From: Monosporascus cannonballus
Lineage: Eukaryota > Ascomycota > Sordariomycetes > Xylariales
Assembly: GCA_004154925.1 (NCBI GenBank)
Contig: QJNS01000289.1
Span: 1 to 64,000 of the forward strand
DNA length: 64,000 nucleotides
Direction: 5' to 3'
Shown: positions 58,787-64,000 of the stretch, piece after piece
How positions within the stretch are numbered: position 1 is the stretch's first letter
Layout: the number at the start of each line of letters is the position of its first letter
Program-made: the position numbers and the translations under genes
Notes under the pieces: generated by a model
Told to the model about the DNA's origin: nothing
What the model saw: the letters and a program-made list of their open reading frames with translations, nothing else
Database searches by the model: none

Positions 58787-58812
58787 AAGTAGGTAGGTAG
58801 GTAGGTAAGTAG
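58787..58812. repeat. TAGG/AGGT tetranucleotide microsatellite
   Basis: Six tandem TAGG-type units lie in the homeobox 5' region. The same word, as TACC or TAGG, recurs in short runs in several spacers of the window (12775-12790, 5644-5660). Confidence 0.85.
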
Positions 58813-59591
58813 AGGTGAGGGAGGCTGGAGTAGCTCTGTTAGTTAGTCTAATATGGTGGGACCTCAAAAGAACGTGTCGAACTGGGGGGGTTTTTTTTCG
58901 ATCAACCGCGTTGTGGGTAACCGGAAAAGCCCAAGCTTGTAAAGGCAATTGAGTGCATTAGCTCTGACTATGCATGTAACCTACGAGGTAAGTAAATACC
59001 GGTGGCTGCGCGCTACACCAATCACTACCCACAGCGTGTCGGGTCGACCAATGAGAATTCTCCGTCGCGTCCAGAGATGGCCCGAAAAGGAAGGATGTTT
59101 TTTATCAACTCCTCCGTCTCCAGGTTGACCAGCTCAATACTTTCTCTTCGAACCAACACAACACTTACAAACGTCGCCAAATACTTACTGGGGTAACTTG
59201 CTTGTTAATTAGGCCATACACTTACCAAAGCAGCTAAATTGTTTAATTGAACTCTACTTCGTAACCGCAGCTTCAATGTCTGGTATTGCAGGAATGATCT
59301 ACGACAAGGATCACACGGATTCCCTGGGGTAACATAACAAACAACCCAGCAACAGATATCGCATATGTGATGTGACTAGAACGATCCAAGCCTTTGTCTC
59401 TACTTCCCAAGGTCGACAGGGCAATGTCAGACGTAGTCCCTCTCCGGAAAGTACTACTGCTGACTCGAACGAGCATAGTACGCTTATTGGACCGTTCAAC
59501 AACAATGAAGTACACTTGCCTCAGCCGGCCGTGGTCGAGCTGGCGTGATCCTGTTGCTTCGTGGACGATGCTATTGTTCGACGCTTTCGAA

Positions 59592-59620
59592 ATATATTTA
59601 TATATATATATGTGTGTGTG
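59592..59620. repeat. TA/TG dinucleotide microsatellite
   Basis: A compound (TA)n(TG)n tract, read directly from sequence. Confidence 0.85.
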
Positions 59621-59759
59621 TCCTTGGACACTCAAGCATACGATCCTATTGCTGCGATCTCCGTATGGTCGCATCTCTGTGAGGTAACAACCAACACACA
59701 CTCCATTGCATACCCGCAACCGAAGCCCAGCTCCCCCCACGTGGTGCATGTACATCAGC

Positions 59760-60011
59760 ATGGAGCAGTACGCTATCATCTTCCTTAGCATACTTGGCCT
59801 GCTTGCTGCCGTTGTCTTCTTCTTAGCCATCTACGGCCCCTCTTCCCAGCGGGCGCCGGTGATTAATCATACAACATCTGACTATCGCTACACACCTTCC
59901 CAACAGGATATGGTAAATGGCCCATACGTCTTCGACGACATGTTGCCTCCGGGCGAGGCGGTGATCATGCAGCGGGAGACTACCGCAAAGCCTACGGGTC
60001 GCCTGTGTTGA
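59760..60011 (+). CDS. possible small single-pass membrane protein
   Basis: An 83-codon frame with an N-terminal hydrophobic segment (IIFLSILGLLAAVVFFLAIY, about residues 5-24), flanked on the inside by a polar, Tyr/Pro-containing tail (HTTSDYRYTPSQQDMVNG). A strong transmembrane segment in a clean frame is more than chance usually gives, and the composition is unlike the neighbouring spurious frames. No family is recognised and there is no expression evidence. Met codons at 59706 and 59748 are alternative starts. It could equally be a chance frame. Confidence 0.35.
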   Translation: MEQYAIIFLSILGLLAAVVFFLAIYGPSSQRAPVINHTTSDYRYTPSQQDMVNGPYVFDDMLPPGEAVIMQRETTAKPTGRLC

Positions 60012-62193
60012 GCCGATTATACTAAACGTAATCCAATAAACGGGACAAGAGGGGTAGGCATGGCTATTAGATGTTGACGGCGGGGCAATTCCCTCAGAAG
60101 GATGATAGGGGACAAGGTCAGAAACTGAGTCGATACCTTTTAAGTCGATGTCAGAGCCTAGGAATACACAATAATTTACACGGTCGTGGAAGACAGCCTT
60201 TAGGGCGATCAACAAACAGTTTCAAGGAATCGTTCCTAGATCGCCTTGTGAAAAGGTACTCGTGGTTCTACATAACCGGACGCGAAGATGCGGTGCGTAT
60301 ATGGGCCGCGGCTTGATCTACGCTGCTTGGCAATTATTTCACCCAATCTGCGAGACATGTTCTTCCTCAACTGCCTTTACACTTTCCAGGGGAAATGCCT
60401 GCTAGTGAGATGGCCACATGTATTGGCCCGTTGGGAGGGGGACTTCTTAGGTCAGCTTCTAGATGATCATACGGCGCTCATGACTACTATCACAGAGAAT
60501 ATAGCCAGGTATGCGACGTAGTCGCTATAGTTCTGTATCATCTACACTAGGCTTAGCGAATAACGAGGATAGACGTTGAAACATTGGACAGCTATCTAAG
60601 TCCATGGCAGATGGATGGGCGCGCTAGTTTCTGAAAGGGGTAGTTGTCTGTCAAAGAGCGCATGGGGCAGTCGGCTTTGTCCATCAGAGTAGATAACCCA
60701 ATCCCAACACGGCCGTCCTCTCACACAAGAATAATTCCCTCATCGACTAATCCCGTGACCACGTATATAATCCTTTATTCTCTCATTACGCTGCTTTCCC
60801 CGCCTCCCTGCTCCACGAATGGACGCACCAGCTACGTACCTAACTTACGCCAGAACAGTCCATAACCACATGCATATCTACGCCAAAACCACCTCCACGC
60901 GATGACTCCAACAGCAACCGTGGTCCCGCCCCTACTCCCAGTCGTCACTCTGCGCTTTCCAGCCTGGTGCAAACGGTCGCCCTCGCGGTCCTCTGCGGTG
61001 GACGCAGTGCTGAGAGGCGCTCGGCCGGATGCCGGACGGCGCGGCTGCATGGACGCTCGCTTATGGGCCGGATCTTGCAAGTACCCCCGGCGGCCGTGAA
61101 GCGGGTAAGGTCCGTGGCGCTATCACGGGAGCAGGGAGGAAAGTACCGCAACAATCGCGTGACGGCCAGGGGTCGGGTCGGTCGACTGACACAGGTAGGC
61201 AGCGGAGCACTGGCTGGCCGGATATGACTGCGGCACGGACATTGAATAACAGATTTGGTCGGCGGTAGGTATCACCTATTTTCCAGCCGTAAATAGAAGC
61301 TTACTTAAGACTATTCGTGGCTGACTTAAAAGCATTCCCGCCTATATAAGGACATACTTCCTAGGACATACCTTGGCAGTTATAAGTGGTAAGTTAGCTT
61401 GCAGCTTTTATATTGCGTCCTTAGATATGACCTAATACCTGCTCAGACTTGTCATATCTGGAATCATCACGGATGCTACGGTATCGACAGTCGCTCGGTA
61501 TCAGCTCAAGTCCTGGGGCTCCCCCATCTCTTCTCCCCCCACCAGTCACTATCGAGTAAACCCAACAGGAAAATGCAGATGGTAGTAGCCATCAGCGCAT
61601 GTCGTCATCAGGTCCGAGCTCGTTTTCCGCCATCGGCACTGAGACTGAATCCGGAACTAGATATCTACTATCCAGCCAACCTCTATGCTCTTGTCTGCGT
61701 CATCTTCATGGGGGCAGCGGTAGGCATACGTCCCGCGTACTAGAGGCATTGCTGACATAGTACTCTTCACTTGTTTCTCGCTGTTGTCATTGATACACTT
61801 GAACATTCGTTCGAGATTTCCAGGCGACGGATAGGGAAGCATGGTGCTGTCCCTAAGGTCAATTCACCCGCTTGGGAAAGATAAGAGACAATATTCATCA
61901 ATTGGACCTTAGACAGGACTGGTGAGTAAAGAGAATAGCAATGGACGACCCAGGTGGGTATTGATTCACGCAAAATCATCAGGCGCATCTATCCCATGTG
62001 ATACCAGACCGAAGTGAAGGCCCGCAGCCTGTTGGGGGCTTTTTGCCCGTTGACAATCGATTATCGTCTATACACACCGTCTATGGTATCGGTTCAGTTA
62101 GGGTCGAGGTTCCATCCTCGTCCCACGTGCAAGGGCACGCGATCAGCGTCGCCGGTGAAACTCCAATCCGCAAATCTATTTATACCTCGCGCT
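60012..62193. other. gene-poor region (2.2 kb), no supported gene
   Basis: A GC-rich island at about 60900-61260 is open in several frames at once, but none shows a domain or start context that I trust. The remaining sequence has only short frames. The 3' flank of the NAD kinase gene is at the right end. Confidence 0.55.
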
Positions 62194-64000
62194 CTAGAGG
62201 CCCAGGAGGCTCATCTGTCTCCTTACGGGGCTCGCGCTGGCGCTGCCGTCCTCGCTGGCGTAGCAGGCCGAGTCGGTGTCTATGTCCCACTCGGGCTCGT
62301 CGTCCTCCTTGTCCGACGACCCATTCTGGCCACCGATCTTGGGATCGAAGCCTTTCTGCGTGGCGGCGCGCGTGTTCCACTGCAGCGTGCACGACACGCT
62401 GTCGAACCACTCCGTGTCGGTGCGCATGACGGTGGGGAAGGGGTACTGCGAGGCGGTGATGGTCACGTAGTCGCCCTTCTTCAGCTCGACCCGGCCCTTC
62501 CCGTCGAAGGCACAGTAGGCCGTGGCGCGGGAGTTCCGCGGGACGGAGACCTTGAGGAGCATGGTGTCGCTCAACACCATCGGCCGGAACGACAATGTGT
62601 GCGGGCAGATGGGGGTGAGCAATATGGCGGGAATGTCGGGATGAACCAGGGACCCCCCGGCGGACAGGGAGTATGCCGTTGACCCGGTGGGAGTAGAGAA
62701 GATGCAGCCGTCCGCCTGGACCACGGTTAAGAGCTCGTTGTCGCCATAGAGTTCCAGGTTGGAAACGTAGGGCGACGGGCCGCGATCAATCAGAAGCTCG
62801 TTGAGAACTTCAAATTGATCGCCCTCCTCCACTTGCCCGGCTGCCTCGTTATTCCGGAAGATGGTGCACGTGAAGCGCATGCGCAAGTTGACGCGCATAC
62901 CCTCACCGCCCATGACTCGGTTAAGATGTTGTTTGTACTTCTCAAACTCGAAAGTGGTCAAGAAGCCAAGACTCCCCAAGCTGAAGGAGAGAACCGGTGG
63001 GACAATCCTTTGAAATAACCAGGATGTGAACAACACGGTGCCGTCACCTCCGAGCGTCAGAACGAGGTCGAACTTCTCCGGTTGAGTCCAGCAGAGATCG
63101 GGGGTCCAGTAGCGCAGCATAGACTGGAAGCGAGGATCCTCGTCGACGATGCCCGGGGCACCGAATCGCTTGGAGTTGCGCAGTTTTGCGTCAACGTAGA
63201 CGTTAACGCCTATATCCGAGCCGTACCTCGGAGTTCTCAGGAGCCACGTGGCCAACTCTCTTGTCAAATACACCAGTTCGTTGTCGCGAGCCTTTGTGAC
63301 GATCATGACGTTCCTGACTGCGCGCCTAATGGGTCGGCGCTGGAGTTGCTTCGACACCTCGCGGACGCTGGTGGCGGTCTGCACCAGTCTGGAGTGCGAC
63401 ATCCACTCATCTTCCTTGATCTCCTCAAGAACCTTCTCTATATCGACGGCGTCATCAAACTGATTGTGGTAGAAACAGGGTGACTGCAAGGCGGGAAATG
63501 CGGTGGCAGGAGTCAAGCTCCGCTGAGCGATTCCGGAAAGGGCACCGCAGAGCTTCTGCGTCGAACCGGACGAGGGCTGTGCCTGGTCGGCAGGCGACTG
63601 CGCGGACAACATGCCGTTCAGGGATAAGGCCTCAGGCTTGTTTTTTCTGGCGACAGATGCCAAAGCTTTCATAATAGTCTGGCGCGGAACAGATTCAACC
63701 GAACGAGCGTTCTGGCGGTGACCAAAGCGCGAGCTGTCGCTCTGCGGAGGCAGGCCAGCGCTCCGAACTTCTAAAGCGCCGGGAGCCTTAGATAGCAAAT
63801 CGTCTTGGCCACCATCATCAACCGAGTGGAAGTGGTTAAAGTGAATGTCTGGCGAAGGGATCTTTGACAACGGGGGAACAGATGAAGTCCTCGAGGGCTG
63901 CATCTGTCTGTTCTTAAATGGACCGGAATTTGCTGGGCGGTCTTCAGCGGGGTTAGTCGGCTCTCCTGCTAAATGCGGCGCAGACCTCGGGGATGTCTTT
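62194..64000 (-). CDS. UTR1: NAD kinase (UTR1-type), 5' end probably outside window
   Basis: An ATP-dependent NAD(H) kinase that makes NADP(H). The frame from the Met at 63903 gives 569 aa in one exon. The frame stays open without a stop to the right edge, so the true start may lie beyond 64000. The catalytic GGDGT motif is at residues 285-289 (counted from that Met), preceded by FDLVLTL. The NE motif lies in VLNELLIDRG, and the NAD-site PTGSTAYSLSAGGSLVHPD follows. The end is acidic and Ser-rich (DKEDDEPEWDIDTDSACY). The length and lack of a clear mitochondrial presequence favour the cytosolic Utr1/Yef1 type over mitochondrial Pos5. The N-terminal 150 residues are disordered, Ser/Pro-rich and specific to fungi. 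Confidence 0.93.
   Translation of the reverse strand, partial: KTSPRSAPHLAGEPTNPAEDRPANSGPFKNRQMQPSRTSSVPPLSKIPSPDIHFNHFHSVDDGGQDDLLSKAPGALEVRSAGLPPQSDSSRFGHRQNARSVESVPRQTIMKALASVARKNKPEALSLNGMLSAQSPADQAQPSSGSTQKLCGALSGIAQRSLTPATAFPALQSPCFYHNQFDDAVDIEKVLEEIKEDEWMSHSRLVQTATSVREVSKQLQRRPIRRAVRNVMIVTKARDNELVYLTRELATWLLRTPRYGSDIGVNVYVDAKLRNSKRFGAPGIVDEDPRFQSMLRYWTPDLCWTQPEKFDLVLTLGGDGTVLFTSWLFQRIVPPVLSFSLGSLGFLTTFEFEKYKQHLNRVMGGEGMRVNLRMRFTCTIFRNNEAAGQVEEGDQFEVLNELLIDRGPSPYVSNLELYGDNELLTVVQADGCIFSTPTGSTAYSLSAGGSLVHPDIPAILLTPICPHTLSFRPMVLSDTMLLKVSVPRNSRATAYCAFDGKGRVELKKGDYVTITASQYPFPTVMRTDTEWFDSVSCTLQWNTRAATQKGFDPKIGGQNGSSDKEDDEPEWDIDTDSACYASEDGSASASPVRRQMSLLGL

Larger units (their letters stand above)
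58544..59759. other. homeobox gene promoter region, no gene seen
   Basis: About 1.2 kb upstream of the homeobox start. It contains a TAGG tetranucleotide microsatellite at 58787-58812 and a TA/TG dinucleotide run at 59592-59620. A minus-strand frame over 59273-59830 has no domain and is not accepted. Confidence 0.6.

Noticed and set aside
59273..59830. 185-codon minus-strand frame
   Set aside because: It has mixed composition across a TA/TG microsatellite, no domain and no conserved-looking segment.
1..64000. CRISPR array, prophage or bacterial operon
   Set aside because: The window is intron-rich eukaryotic DNA; no regularly spaced direct repeats of 25-40 bp were seen.

Overview
The window is nuclear DNA of a filamentous ascomycete (Pezizomycotina, most probably Sordariomycetes). 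The coding genes are interrupted by short spliceosomal introns of 49-183 bp with GT(A/G)NGT donors and YAG or AAG acceptors. The recognisable proteins are fungal: PEX6, a CYT-4/Dss1-type mitochondrial RNase, a Reg1-type PP1 subunit, a Zn2Cys6 factor, a GH17 wall glucanase and GPI-anchored Ser/Thr-rich proteins. I rebuilt 17 protein-coding genes from frame-consistent exons, and every splice set given sums to an intact reading frame unless I say otherwise.

Layout. 0-12.6 kb: a peroxisomal (PTS1, AKL end) 4-coumarate-CoA-ligase-like acyl-CoA ligase (-), a Tgl1/Yeh-type acid lipase (-), PEX6 (+) and an SH3BGR/thioredoxin-fold protein (-). 14-18.1 kb: a divergent pair, an NmrA-like NAD(P)-binding protein (-) and a Zn2Cys6 transcription factor (+). 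18.1-33.3 kb: a gene-poor stretch holding three secreted or cell-wall genes (two small GPI-type proteins and a GH17 glucanase, all -) and a 473-bp MITE-like element with 27-bp perfect terminal inverted repeats. 34-40.2 kb: the mitochondrial exoribonuclease cyt-4 (+) and a Reg1-like PP1 regulatory subunit (-), convergent. 40.2-47.1 kb: a gene desert. 47.1-58.5 kb: a compact housekeeping block with TRM5 (-), an AlkB-like dioxygenase (+, broken by an apparent single-base frameshift), NUS1 (-), exocyst SEC10 (+) and a Yox1-like homeobox gene (-) that needs a GC-AG intron. 59.8-64 kb: one doubtful small membrane ORF, a gene-poor stretch, and the NAD kinase UTR1 (-), whose reading frame is still open at the right edge.

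How the genes fit together. Most are unrelated housekeeping genes. The one functional theme is at the left end: a lipase that can release acyl chains, an acyl-CoA ligase carrying a peroxisomal targeting signal, and PEX6, the AAA ATPase that recycles the PTS receptor. That adjacency is suggestive only. TRM5 and alkB share a 510-bp divergent promoter, as do the NmrA-like gene and the Zn2Cys6 gene (431 bp) and the small GPI gene and cyt-4 (about 740 bp).

Assembly quality. One 10-N gap lies between a poly-G and a poly-C run (51919-51970), another 21-G run is at 55566, and the window itself starts in poly-C. The two apparent frameshifts (alkB and the small GPI gene) should be read with this in mind. 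I found no convincing tRNA, rRNA, CRISPR array, autonomous transposon or biosynthetic gene cluster.
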